Shown one piece after another: positions 15,211-23,777 of a stretch of 27,356 nt of DNA (position 1 is its first letter; the number at the start of each line of letters is the position of its first letter). The notes under the pieces were generated by a model, which searched no databases, was not told where the DNA came from, and worked only from the letters and a program-made list of their open reading frames with translations. The DNA is taken from assembly GCA_021799315.1 (NCBI GenBank), contig JAJZAR010000006.1:1-27356 (forward strand), in the 5' to 3' direction. The translations under genes were made by a program, and so were the position numbers. Source of the DNA: Thermoplasmata archaeon. Its GTDB lineage: Archaea; Thermoplasmatota; Thermoplasmata; Thermoplasmatales; Thermoplasmataceae.

Positions 15211-16098
15211 TTGAATAGAGAAACTATTAACACTAACAAGAAAGAATCGTTAAACGGAGATTTCCCAATTATAATAAGAGGGCTTTCAAAAAGATATACG
15301 TTTAAAAAAGAGGTCACTCTGAATGAGATCAGCATGTCTGTGCAGAAAGGCAACTGTATCTGTATTGTAGGCGCAAATGGAACTGGAAAAACCACTTTAT
15401 TCAATATTATAACAGGAAATATCCCCTACACAAAAGGAGATGTCAGCATTAAGGGAAAAATAGGGTATTCATCAGAAATAAGCATAAATTTCCAGTGGTT
15501 AACGCTTAGGCAATACATAGAATATTTTTCTGGTCTTACAGGAAATACAAATGAGTTTAAAAATTACATAAAAATGTTGCACATGGACGGTGTGGCAGAT
15601 AAAAAGATAAGAAATTTCTCAAAGGGCATGAAGAGAAAGGTTGACCTGATAAGAATGCTTGTCTCAGAACCAGATGTTTTTCTGATGGATGAACCCTTTG
15701 ACGGCCTCGATCCTGTGGCAAGTAAGGAACTGATCCAACTGGTTAACAATCTGAAAAAATCTGGCAAGAGTGTTCTGGTAAGCAGCCATGATATGAGCTA
15801 TGTCGAGCAGATTGCAGATAGAGTTTTCTTACTGAAGGATGGTAAAATAGGAGACATGGAAGAATACAAATCGGCGTATATAATAAAATTCATAGACACA
15901 GAAGGAAAAGCGGACGAGTCCTTGAAAGAACTGAAGAAAATTGAAGTTGAAAAAAGTAACGATCTATGCACTGTCCACGCACAAAATGCAGAAATCAGAG
16001 ATAAGGTTATAGATCTTCTGAGAAAGAAGGAATTGAAGATCATTGAACAGAGAGCTAAAAGCTTGGAGGAGATTTATCTTGAAAAATTTAGTGAATAG
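15211..16098 (+). CDS. ABC transporter ATP-binding protein (module 3, gene C)
   Basis: The 295-residue ATPase shows Walker A GANGTGKTT at 54-62, a signature of the FSKGM type at 136-140, Walker B FLMDEP with D160 and E161, D-loop DGLD, and switch histidine H193 in SSHD. The SKGMKRK signature and about 80 C-terminal residues are typical of ABC-2 exporters related to the CcmA/NatA/drug and bacteriocin exporter ATPases. It differs clearly from the LSLGEMQ ATPase of module 2, so the two modules recruited or diverged their motors long ago. The start is TTG 15211 with a weak ribosome site (GAGAAGTGATC) 3-15 nt ahead. The following permease starts inside its 3' end. Confidence 0.9.
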   Translation: MNRETINTNKKESLNGDFPIIIRGLSKRYTFKKEVTLNEISMSVQKGNCICIVGANGTGKTTLFNIITGNIPYTKGDVSIKGKIGYSSEISINFQWLTLRQYIEYFSGLTGNTNEFKNYIKMLHMDGVADKKIRNFSKGMKRKVDLIRMLVSEPDVFLMDEPFDGLDPVASKELIQLVNNLKKSGKSVLVSSHDMSYVEQIADRVFLLKDGKIGDMEEYKSAYIIKFIDTEGKADESLKELKKIEVEKSNDLCTVHAQNAEIRDKVIDLLRKKELKIIEQRAKSLEEIYLEKFSE

Positions 16099-16972
16099 TA
16101 GAAGGTTTTTAGCAACCATAAAATATCAGACCGGAAAGGACCTTTTAAACATTGCCAAGTCTTGGTATTTAACCGCCTTGATTATAGCGACTGTAGCTAT
16201 AATGTTCGTGTGGTTCTACAGCGTGACTGTTTCCATAAAAACCTATTCTCCTGCAATCTTTTCGTTGAAAACATCAATTATAACCAACTTGCTTCAGTTT
16301 ATATTTGGCACATACGGGTCTTCCTTTGTATTTGCCATAGGAATATTTCTCATTATTCCGGCCATTATAATCACGGATGATGTGGAAACTGGCAACTTCA
16401 AAATACTGAGAACCATAGATTTTAATGTCACAGGCTATGTTTTAAGCAAAATTTTATCGAGTTTGCTTTTAATCTTTCCACTGATACTTATAATGTCATA
16501 TATGGCTGAATTTTTCCTTTTCTACAAAGGTTATATCATAAGCTCTGGCTTCATAATTGAACCCATTATTTTGAGCGGAACAATACTTGTGGTTCTTTTA
16601 TTTCCCATTTCCCTGTCTCTACTTATTTCATCCATACTTCCAAATAAGGTTTTCTCAATGGTTATTGCAGTTTTAATTCCTGTGTTATCAATGATCGTTT
16701 CGGTTAACATTTCTAATGTAAATGGTGATAAATTCTCATCACTATTTCCCATGCAGATTCTCCATGTGTTGGCTGGAAACGCGACACAGATAAGTTCACA
16801 AACGACTTCCATATCTTTCAACATTTTAGCCGTCGCCATGACCGATCTAAACATCACTGCAGTCATGGAATCTGTTCTTTTCATGTTTATTTTTACCTGG
16901 ATTGCAGTCCTTTTGAGAAAATACAGTGTCATAATCTACAGGAGGCTATTTGGTAAAAAGCAAATAAGTTAG
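16079..16972 (+). CDS. ABC-2 type permease (module 3, gene D)
   Basis: From TTG 16079 the protein has 297 residues and six membrane segments: SWYLTALIIATVAIMFVW, a long pair around SSFVFAIGIFLIIPAIII, then three more central helices and VLFMFIFTWIAVLL at the end. DDVETGNFKILRT after the second segment is the E-x-G motif of the ABC-2 coupling helix. GGAGG at 16065-16069 is 9 nt before TTG 16079, so this is preferred over TTG 16043. The start overlaps the last 20 bases of the ATPase gene, which fits translational coupling. It should form an exporter with the neighbouring ATPase. Confidence 0.87.
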   Translation: MKNLVNSRRFLATIKYQTGKDLLNIAKSWYLTALIIATVAIMFVWFYSVTVSIKTYSPAIFSLKTSIITNLLQFIFGTYGSSFVFAIGIFLIIPAIIITDDVETGNFKILRTIDFNVTGYVLSKILSSLLLIFPLILIMSYMAEFFLFYKGYIISSGFIIEPIILSGTILVVLLFPISLSLLISSILPNKVFSMVIAVLIPVLSMIVSVNISNVNGDKFSSLFPMQILHVLAGNATQISSQTTSISFNILAVAMTDLNITAVMESVLFMFIFTWIAVLLRKYSVIIYRRLFGKKQIS

Positions 16973-16983
16973 GTGGAAAAAAG

Positions 16984-17208
16984 ATGGAAGCATTAGCATA
17001 TGATAATAAGATTTCAGCAAAAATGCAGGATGGGCAGCGAAACCAGTATAATAGGTCTAAATCCGTTGTAGCTGCAGGCAAGATGATAAGAATCGTTGTC
17101 GAATCCCTCTGCAAAGATAAGAGACCACCGTTGAGAAACTCAGACAGTGGAACATCCATGCTGAAAAAATGTCTTGAAGTTTGGAGGTGTCACATACATG
17201 TATGGTAA
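16984..17208 (+). CDS. Small basic protein of unknown function (module 3)
   Basis: A 74-residue open frame with AGGTGG at 16971-16976, seven bases before ATG 16984, and an end that overlaps the start of the next gene by 11 bases. It is basic and hydrophilic, without membrane segments or cysteine pairs, unlike every other protein of the module. Module 2 has no counterpart between its permease and gene E. Ribosome site and tight packing argue that it is real; the composition alone does not. A small regulator or immunity-type protein is conceivable but not shown. Confidence 0.45.
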   Translation: MEALAYDNKISAKMQDGQRNQYNRSKSVVAAGKMIRIVVESLCKDKRPPLRNSDSGTSMLKKCLEVWRCHIHVW

Positions 17209-17794
17209 GAAATTTCTGATTGTCCTGGCAGTATTTATCGTTATAGTCATGTTGGGTGCAGGGATAAGAATCGCAATTCCTCAAAATTCTAACTACAATT
17301 ATCTTAATGTGACTGTTGATTCCAAAGGGACATTCTATAATGAAACAATATCTAATTGCACAGTTAAACTTGATCTGAATGTCAGCTTTACAGGGAATAA
17401 ATTTCCTTACGATATAAGCTTCGAAATCAATAGAGCTATTTATCTTGTATATTTGGGTAGTTATTCAAAAACAACAAACCTGAGCATTTATGAAAAAAGA
17501 CTGACGGGAATTACGAACATCTCTGAGGTGAATAAAACTGATATTATTTCATCCACCCCTTCTGGAGCATTTGCATTCCTACTTAATAAGAATACAACAA
17601 TGCTAACAAACAATATGAGCTCCCATACTTTTCGTTATTTTGGCATAAATGGAGTTTCAAATCATCCAAGCTCTGGTTTTAGAATATATGACGGAGTTTA
17701 CGGGGTTGTACTAGGTGAACTGACTAGCAACAGTACAAGACGAGTAGTATTATCAAGAATAACCTATGTTAACAGAGTCATAGTTATTCAATAA
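17198..17794 (+). CDS. Signal-anchored, sequon-rich extracellular protein (module 3, gene E)
   Basis: The 198-residue protein begins MYGKKFLIVLAVFIVIVMLG, an N-terminal anchor or signal peptide; the rest is extracellular, without a second membrane segment or lipobox. It holds ten N-glycosylation sequons, an unusually high density, and one cysteine. GGAGGTG at 17183-17189 is 8 nt before ATG 17198, so this start is better than TTG 17174. It stands where gene E stands in module 2, but the two proteins share little beyond layout. It ends the operon. Function unknown. Confidence 0.7.
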   Translation: MYGKKFLIVLAVFIVIVMLGAGIRIAIPQNSNYNYLNVTVDSKGTFYNETISNCTVKLDLNVSFTGNKFPYDISFEINRAIYLVYLGSYSKTTNLSIYEKRLTGITNISEVNKTDIISSTPSGAFAFLLNKNTTMLTNNMSSHTFRYFGINGVSNHPSSGFRIYDGVYGVVLGELTSNSTRRVVLSRITYVNRVIVIQ

Positions 17795-17925
17795 TCCATG
17801 TACCAATATATTTTTTCTGAAGTTCCTGACCTGCCAAAAATTTTCGTATCTGCCCATTCGTGCAACTTTATGACCTGACAGGGAATTATAAAATGTGCAG
17901 ATATTGAAAAAGAAATGTAAATAAT

Positions 17926-19155
17926 CTATGTTCCTTCTTCCCATGAATCCCTGTATCTGATCTGCTCTTCTGAAGGTTCATCAAGAGTTATGCCTAGACT
18001 GGACAATCTTATCTTTGCGACTCCAATATCAACATCCTTTGGCACAGGATACACCTTGTTCTTCAGGCTCTTATGATTTTTCAGCAGATATTCTGCAGTA
18101 AGAGCCTGAATGGCAAAGCTCATGTCCATGATCTCCACGGGATGTCCCTGACCTGCTGCAAGATTTACCAATCTTCCATCTGCAATTACATAAACTTTCT
18201 TCCCTTGCTTTGTTGTATAACAACTCACAAGGTCTCTTACCTGCTCAACGCTTGTACTCTCCTTTGCAAGCTTATCAAGATCAATCTCGTTATTGAAGTG
18301 CCCTGCATTTGACATTATGATGCCATCCTTTGCACCTCTCAGAGCCTCTATATCGACAACAGATTTTACTCCTGTAACTGTAACAACCATATCGGATATG
18401 GAAACGGCCCTCTTTACCTGCATAACCTGGAATCCATCCATGAGTGCTTCATTTGCCCTTACAGGATCAACTTCAGTCACAATAACGTTTGCACCCATGC
18501 CCTTCATCCTCATTGCAACACCCTTTCCGCAGAATCCATAACCCACAACAGTAACTGTCTTTCCTGCAATGAGTATATTTGTTGCATTCATGATGCCGTC
18601 CATCACGCTCTGTCCTGTGCCATATCTATTATCGAAAAGGTGTTTCATATCGGCATCATTCACATCAAACATAGGAAACAGCAATTTTCCCTGTTTTTCC
18701 ATGTTGATTAGCCTGCTTACACCGGTTGTGGTTTCTTCATTCCCTCCAATGACATCTTTTCGCATCTCAGAACGTGTGGTATGGAGTAGTTTTACAAGAT
18801 CGCCACCGTCATCCACTATGATCTGGGGATTACTGTCCAGAACCTTGTTGAGATATTCGTAATATTCTTCCTCTGTTTCGCCTTTTTTTGCATAAACCTT
18901 CATTCCGTAATCGTCCTTTAGAGACTTTACGACTGCATCATCTGTGCTCAAGGGGTTGCATGATGACATTGTTACATCTGCCCCTCCTTCCTGCATGAGC
19001 AGGGCCAGAATGCCCGTTTTTGCCTCCACGTGCAGGGCCATTCCTAGTTTTACCCCCTTGAAAGGTTTTTCTTTGATCATTCTCTCCCTTATGCTTGCGA
19101 CAACTGGCATGTGGGTTCTGGCCCACTCAAGTCTAAGATATCCGTTACTTTTCAT
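17926..19155 (-). CDS. ahcY: Adenosylhomocysteinase (archaeal type)
   Basis: About 409 residues from ATG 19155 (MKSNGYLRLEWARTHMPVV). It has the substrate-binding LHVEAKTG, the NPLSTDDAV segment, VDDGGDL, GNEETTTGV, the NAD-binding VVGYGFCGKGVA and NAGHFNNEID. The end QIRYRDSWEEGT is the short C-terminus of archaeal members, without the long Lys-Tyr tail of eukaryotic enzymes. It hydrolyses S-adenosylhomocysteine to adenosine and homocysteine and so removes the product inhibitor of methyltransferases; some archaeal relatives prefer S-inosylhomocysteine. The start overlaps the stop of the upstream reductase gene by 11 bases, so they are co-translated. The frame extends to 19185, but those ten residues lie inside the reductase gene and are not typical. 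Confidence 0.95.
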   Translation of the reverse strand: MKSNGYLRLEWARTHMPVVASIRERMIKEKPFKGVKLGMALHVEAKTGILALLMQEGGADVTMSSCNPLSTDDAVVKSLKDDYGMKVYAKKGETEEEYYEYLNKVLDSNPQIIVDDGGDLVKLLHTTRSEMRKDVIGGNEETTTGVSRLINMEKQGKLLFPMFDVNDADMKHLFDNRYGTGQSVMDGIMNATNILIAGKTVTVVGYGFCGKGVAMRMKGMGANVIVTEVDPVRANEALMDGFQVMQVKRAVSISDMVVTVTGVKSVVDIEALRGAKDGIIMSNAGHFNNEIDLDKLAKESTSVEQVRDLVSCYTTKQGKKVYVIADGRLVNLAAGQGHPVEIMDMSFAIQALTAEYLLKNHKSLKNKVYPVPKDVDIGVAKIRLSSLGITLDEPSEEQIRYRDSWEEGT

Positions 19156-19774
19156 CAATATTACCCCTGAAATTATGAGGATCAATTTTCAACAAAATGC
19201 CTCCTTTCATCATACTCACATCAAGTATAACATTTCTCATTTCTTTTTGTGCTGATGGTGTTTTCTGGCCGCCTTCTGGAAGGATTATATCGCCCACAAA
19301 AAGGTAGTATTCATCAATAAGATCATTTTCCAGCATCTTCGTGGCCGTATATTCGCCACCTTCCACAAGAAGTCTGCTTATTCCCCTCGTTTTGAGTTGC
19401 TCCATTGCCAACATCAGATCAAAGGGTTTTCCGCAGTGTATAAATTCTGTATTGATTCCATATCTACCCTCTTTATTTGAATTCAATACAATGGTTTTTC
19501 TGGAATCGTCCATGATCTTGAACTCTGTTCCAAGGTTTACTTCAGGATCGATCACTATCCTTGCTGAATTACCATTTTCACGGCTCAGAAGTGCAGGATT
19601 ATCATTTCTTACCGTATTCTTTCCAACAAGTATGCCATCGCAACTGTCCCTCAATTTCATTACTCTTTCCATGTCCTCAGGGGAAGATATCACTACCCTT
19701 TTACCAGAAGGACCTGAAATGTATCCATTGAGGCTCTGTGCCATGTTCAGAACTGTATGTGGTCTATTCAACAT
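19145..19774 (-). CDS. arfC: 2,5-diamino-6-ribosylamino-4(3H)-pyrimidinone 5'-phosphate reductase (RibD C-terminal family)
   Basis: The 209-residue protein has the archaeal riboflavin-pathway reductase pattern: HTVLNMAQSLNGYISG, SSPEDMERVMKLRDSCDGILVGKNTVRNDNP, RIVIDPEVNL, SRLLVEGGEYTATKMLENDLIDEYYLFVGDIILPEGG. It is a stand-alone reductase without the deaminase domain of bacterial RibD, as usual in archaea, and would reduce the ribosyl side chain to ribityl with NAD(P)H. A TATA-like GAATATACA lies about 18-26 nt upstream of ATG 19774. The coding region ends inside the start of the AHCY gene. Confidence 0.88.
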   Translation of the reverse strand: MLNRPHTVLNMAQSLNGYISGPSGKRVVISSPEDMERVMKLRDSCDGILVGKNTVRNDNPALLSRENGNSARIVIDPEVNLGTEFKIMDDSRKTIVLNSNKEGRYGINTEFIHCGKPFDLMLAMEQLKTRGISRLLVEGGEYTATKMLENDLIDEYYLFVGDIILPEGGQKTPSAQKEMRNVILDVSMMKGGILLKIDPHNFRGNIDEK

Positions 19775-19965
19775 TATACCATATGTTTCATGTATATTCT
19801 TTTTTTCTCTTGAACCATCAGCACAGTATTCATTCTGAATTTAATACCAAAAATTTACATCTGAACCACGGCAGGAGTATGATTCTACCCTTTTACTAGC
19901 CATCTGTTGAATGAGAATCAAACTAAATTTCATCTAAAACACATTAATGATCCGCCTACTTCTTC

Positions 19966-19974
19966 ATAAATATT
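19966..19974 (+). promoter_or_regulatory. TATA box of the hel308 operon
   Basis: ATAAATATT, 21-29 nt before TTG 19995, agrees with a leaderless TTG start for hel308 and with transcription of the six-gene operon from here. Confidence 0.5.
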
Positions 19975-19994
19975 AATATCATACGCTGGAATCA

Positions 19995-22061
19995 TTGAAA
20001 GTGATCGACGCCACAATGGAAATTATCAGAAGCCATTACTTTGGTGGTCAAGAGATCAAACTGTATGAGCATCAGGAGAGAGCCATAGAAGAGATACAAA
20101 AGGGCAAAAGCGTACTTGTATCAGTTCCCACCGCATCAGGGAAATCCCTCATAGCATATTACGCCATATTGCAGGCTTCACAGAAGGGTCTGAAGTCAAT
20201 GTATATTTGCCCTCTTAAGGCTCTGGCAAGAGAAAAATATGAGGAATTGAGAGATCTTTCAGAAGGAAAATTCTCGGTAGGCATAAGCACAGGCGATCTT
20301 GATTCTGGAACTGATGTGATAAGCCGGTATGATGTGATTGTATGCACTTCGGAGAAGGCTGATTCCCTAATGCATCATAACCCGGATTATTTTGATGAGA
20401 TTGCAGTGATGGTTGTTGACGAAGTGCATAATGTGGGAGACCCCACCAGAGGACCAACCCTCGAGGTCATCTGTACAATTTCACGAATGGTGAATCCTGA
20501 CCTTCAGATAGTGGGCCTTTCCGCAACTCTTCAGAATGCCAATGTCATAGGAGAATGGCTCAATGCCACAGTAATAAGGAGCGATTTCAGACCTGTTCCT
20601 CTGGAAAAAAATATTGTGTTCAAAGATAAGATCATAAACGAGGATATGGAGGAGATAAGAAAACTCAAGCGGGATATATATGAACTTGTGAGCATGATTC
20701 TTGACGATGGAGGACAGGTTCTCATTTTTCTCAATACGAGGAAAAGAACTGAGAAATTTGCCATGGATATTGCAACACAGATGGATAGCAGATATTCACA
20801 CCCGGATCTTGATGTGCCCGGTGAAGAGAATGAGAGAGCCATAGAAATGCTAAGGAAAACAGTTGTCCACGGTGTTGCCTTTCATCATGCAGGTCTGAAC
20901 ATGAAGGCTAGATCCTTCGTGGAAGAGGGTTTCAAGAACGGGATTATAAAAGTTCTCACAGCTACACCCACCCTGGCTGCAGGCATTAATCTTCCAGCAA
21001 GAGCAGTCATAATAAGAGACATCACAAGATTTTCAGATGGTTATTCTTCTTTCATACCAAATATGGAGATAGAACAGATGCTTGGAAGAGCCGGTAGACC
21101 AAAGTATGATAAATATGGAACTGCGTACATTTACTGCCAGTCCCCTGCAGCAAGAGAGAAAGTTGAGGATCTTTTTACCAACGGTGTTGAACCTGTAAAT
21201 TCAGCAATGGGAAAGGAGAAAGTTATCAGATTCAATACACTTGCCCTCATAAGCAACGGTTTCTGCAACACCAGAGAGCAGATATACCACTTTTTTGATA
21301 CAACGCTTTATGCCTATCAAAATAAGAAAGGGGAACTGAGGGATGATATAGACCATGTTATTGATTACCTCAATAACTATGGTTTCATTAAGGAAAGATC
21401 GGGCTTTCTTGAGTCGGAAAGGCTTGGAAAAATCACGTCAGATTTGTATATTGATCCGGAAACTGCGCAGATTATCCTCGATATGCTTGAATCCAGTGAA
21501 AGTGAACCCGATCCCCTACTTGTTCTATATAATCTGTGCAAAACGCCAGACATGATGACGCTCTACGTGAACAGAAATGATCAGGATATTTTATCGGGAA
21601 TTTTTGATTATCTCGGCATAGAGGCAGAAGATGAAGATGATCTCAAGGCAGCAAAGACTGCCCTTCTGCTCAAGGCATGGATTGATGAGGTTCCCATATA
21701 TGAAATAGAGGAAAAATACAATGTGGGATCTGGGGATATTGAGGGAAGAGTGTCAACGGGTGAATGGATATGCATGGCAGCTTCAAGAATTGCAGCCGAA
21801 TTCAAAAGGGAGTATGCACATTCACTCGATGTATTGAGTTTGCGTATCAGAGAAGGTGTGAAAGAAGATATTATGAAACTCATAACAATTCCTGGCGTTG
21901 GAAGAGTGAGAGCAAGAAGGATGTATACTGCTGGCTTGAAAACATTGCAGGATGTAGCTGAAACAAGCCCGGAGAGGCTATCAACTCTCAGAGGCATATC
22001 CACAACTCTCGCGGTAAATATCATAAGGAATGCTAAGAGCATAGGTGAACGCATTGGATGA
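19995..22061 (+). CDS. hel308: ATP-dependent DNA helicase Hel308
   Basis: The 688-residue superfamily 2 helicase has the Q-motif region YEHQERAIEEI, Walker A PTASGKS at 45-51, ICPLKALAREKYEE (Ia), DEVH (II), GLSATLQN (III), AGINLPARAV (V) and QMLGRAGRP (VI). A winged-helix and ratchet region follows, and the C-terminal helix-hairpin-helix IPGVGRVRARRMYTAGL. These are the domains of archaeal Hel308, a 3'-5' helicase for stalled replication forks. The start is TTG 19995, 21-29 nt after a TATA box; GTG 20001 is possible. It is the first gene of a coupled operon, its end overlapping trm5. Confidence 0.95.
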   Translation: MKVIDATMEIIRSHYFGGQEIKLYEHQERAIEEIQKGKSVLVSVPTASGKSLIAYYAILQASQKGLKSMYICPLKALAREKYEELRDLSEGKFSVGISTGDLDSGTDVISRYDVIVCTSEKADSLMHHNPDYFDEIAVMVVDEVHNVGDPTRGPTLEVICTISRMVNPDLQIVGLSATLQNANVIGEWLNATVIRSDFRPVPLEKNIVFKDKIINEDMEEIRKLKRDIYELVSMILDDGGQVLIFLNTRKRTEKFAMDIATQMDSRYSHPDLDVPGEENERAIEMLRKTVVHGVAFHHAGLNMKARSFVEEGFKNGIIKVLTATPTLAAGINLPARAVIIRDITRFSDGYSSFIPNMEIEQMLGRAGRPKYDKYGTAYIYCQSPAAREKVEDLFTNGVEPVNSAMGKEKVIRFNTLALISNGFCNTREQIYHFFDTTLYAYQNKKGELRDDIDHVIDYLNNYGFIKERSGFLESERLGKITSDLYIDPETAQIILDMLESSESEPDPLLVLYNLCKTPDMMTLYVNRNDQDILSGIFDYLGIEAEDEDDLKAAKTALLLKAWIDEVPIYEIEEKYNVGSGDIEGRVSTGEWICMAASRIAAEFKREYAHSLDVLSLRIREGVKEDIMKLITIPGVGRVRARRMYTAGLKTLQDVAETSPERLSTLRGISTTLAVNIIRNAKSIGERIG

Positions 22062-23001
22062 CGTAAAATACCTCAAAGTTCAGAAAGAAGAGGCGAACGT
22101 AAAACTTCATACTCTGAGGCAGAACGGTTTTCTATTGGATCTCTACGAGATCAGAAAGGATGAGAATCATGTGTATATTCCAGTTTCATCAGAATATGAG
22201 TCAGAAAACCTGATTACTATGAGTGTCGAACCAAGGGAACAGAAAGTGATGCCAACAGGGCATGCCGGCTCCTTTGATCTCATAGGACACATAGCACTTA
22301 TTCATGAAAGGAGAGGACTGGATACTGACAGCGTTGTCTCCTTTATACTGAAATCCAAACCAAACATTAGAACCATATACCTTGACAGAGGGATTCACGG
22401 TGATATGCGCCTCAGAGACCTTCAGATTCTCCATGGCGAGGACAATTCCCTTACAACTTACAGAGAGAATAACATCATAATGAAGGTGGATGTGAAAAAG
22501 GTCTATTTTTCTCCAAGATTATCCACTGAGAGGATGCTTCTGGCCAAAGCAGTAAAGGATGGGGAGAAAATTTATGATATGTTCTGTGGCATAGGACCAA
22601 TCACCCTTAATATTGGCAGAACAAGAAATTGTAAAATATTTGCCTGTGACATGAATCCGGACGCCATAAAACTCATGATTGAAAACCTGTCATCAAATAA
22701 GCTTATGTCCACTGTCTTTGTAAACGAAGATGATTCCTATGCCGTTCTGGAAGAACTGAACTCTATGGACAGAATAATCATGAATAACCCCGTAAGTAAA
22801 TACAAAGATCTGGATAGGGTTGTGGCAAAGCTGAAATTAGGAGGACGTCTTAACATATATTTTGTTGATAATCAGGAAGGCATTGGAAACGAGATGTCAA
22901 AGCTTCTTGAGTATGGCCTTGAACTGGAGATGAAAAGAGTTGTTCATGGGTATTCTAGCAGCCGCTCATTGTACAGTCTGCAGTACAGGAGGACTAAATG
23001 A
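22054..23001 (+). CDS. trm5: tRNA (guanine37-N1)-methyltransferase, Trm5 type
   Basis: About 315 residues. The N-terminal half has SFDLIGHIALI, then MRLRDLQILHGEDNSLTTYREN and DVKKVYFSPRLSTERM, the typical Trm5/Taw2 recognition region. The Rossmann methyltransferase domain has motif I DMFCGIGPITL, DMNPDAI, and DRIIMNNPVSKY in the place of the Trm5 DRVIMNLP active-site motif. It transfers a methyl group from AdoMet to G37 next to the anticodon, which prevents frameshifting. Taw2, the wyosine enzyme of the same fold, is the main alternative. AGGTGA at 22043-22048 suggests TTG 22054 as start; GTG 22045 is possible. It overlaps hel308 by 8 bases and uppS by 4. Confidence 0.88.
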   Translation: MDDVKYLKVQKEEANVKLHTLRQNGFLLDLYEIRKDENHVYIPVSSEYESENLITMSVEPREQKVMPTGHAGSFDLIGHIALIHERRGLDTDSVVSFILKSKPNIRTIYLDRGIHGDMRLRDLQILHGEDNSLTTYRENNIIMKVDVKKVYFSPRLSTERMLLAKAVKDGEKIYDMFCGIGPITLNIGRTRNCKIFACDMNPDAIKLMIENLSSNKLMSTVFVNEDDSYAVLEELNSMDRIIMNNPVSKYKDLDRVVAKLKLGGRLNIYFVDNQEGIGNEMSKLLEYGLELEMKRVVHGYSSSRSLYSLQYRRTK

Positions 23002-23777
23002 GTTTGAGCAAGAAGCTGGGTGATCTGACAGAACAGATTTACGAAAAAGTGCTTCTGGAAAGGATTGTGAAGGATGGGAATATTCCGTATCACGTTGGAA
23101 TCATCACCGACGGAAATAGGAGATATGCCACGAGCATGGGAATGGATTCAAATCTGGGGCACGTTAAGGGGAAGGAAAAACTCGAAGAGGTTCTTGAATG
23201 GTGTATGGAAATAGGCACAAAGGTAGTCACAGTATACGCATTTTCTACGGAGAATTTCAAAAGAGGCAATGAAGAGGTGGAATTCCTGTTTAAACTCATA
23301 AGCAGATCCCTGCTCAATCTCATGAGTGACGACAGGGTTATCAACAATAAAATTCGTGTTAAAGTCATAGGAAGCATTGAATCTGTACCGCTCTACTTAC
23401 AGGAATCGATAAAAAAGGTTGAGGATTTCACAAAGGATTTTGATGGCTATCATCTCAATATTGCTGTGGCCTATGGCGGAAGAGAGGAAATCATTGATGG
23501 AATCCGTAAAATAGCTCAGGAATACAAGGATGGAAAGATAAATATCTCAGACATAAACGCATCAAACTTCAGAAAATATCTCTATTATGGATCTCTTCCC
23601 GATCCTGATCTCATTTTGAGGACCAGCGGAGAGGAGAGAATTTCAAACTTCCTTCTCTGGCAGGGTGCCTATTCTGAACTGTATTTCTCAGATGTTTACT
23701 GGCCAGATTTACGTAAACTTGAGTTTCTCAGAGCTGTCAGATCATACCAGACAAGAAAGAGGAGGTTTGGCACCTGA
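22998..23777 (+). CDS. uppS: cis-prenyltransferase (undecaprenyl diphosphate synthase family)
   Basis: The 259-residue protein has the full family pattern: HVGIITDGNRRYA with catalytic D38, GHVKGKEKLEEVLEWC, VYAFSTENFKR, NIAVAYGGREEIIDG, and PDPDLILRTSGEERISNFLLWQGAYSELYF near the C-terminus. It adds isoprene units in cis to make long polyprenyl diphosphate, the precursor of dolichol-type carriers used in archaeal N-glycosylation. The window's surface proteins are rich in N-x-S/T, so such a carrier is clearly needed. It starts with ATGA overlap on trm5 and ends immediately before the ATG of tiaS. Confidence 0.95.
   Translation: MSLSKKLGDLTEQIYEKVLLERIVKDGNIPYHVGIITDGNRRYATSMGMDSNLGHVKGKEKLEEVLEWCMEIGTKVVTVYAFSTENFKRGNEEVEFLFKLISRSLLNLMSDDRVINNKIRVKVIGSIESVPLYLQESIKKVEDFTKDFDGYHLNIAVAYGGREEIIDGIRKIAQEYKDGKINISDINASNFRKYLYYGSLPDPDLILRTSGEERISNFLLWQGAYSELYFSDVYWPDLRKLEFLRAVRSYQTRKRRFGT

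Noticed and set aside
14955..15404. Minus-strand frame (149 codons) across module 3 genes B and C
   Set aside because: It runs antisense across two well-supported genes and the Walker A region of the ATPase and has no start signals.
17795..17925. tRNA or small RNA between module 3 and ahcY
   Set aside because: No cloverleaf-like arms or TTCGAAT motif were found by eye; the two genes converge here, so it is probably just a transcript end region.
21608..22054. Minus-strand frame (148 codons) under the 3' end of hel308
   Set aside because: Antisense to the conserved helix-hairpin-helix region of Hel308; composition follows the sense codons.
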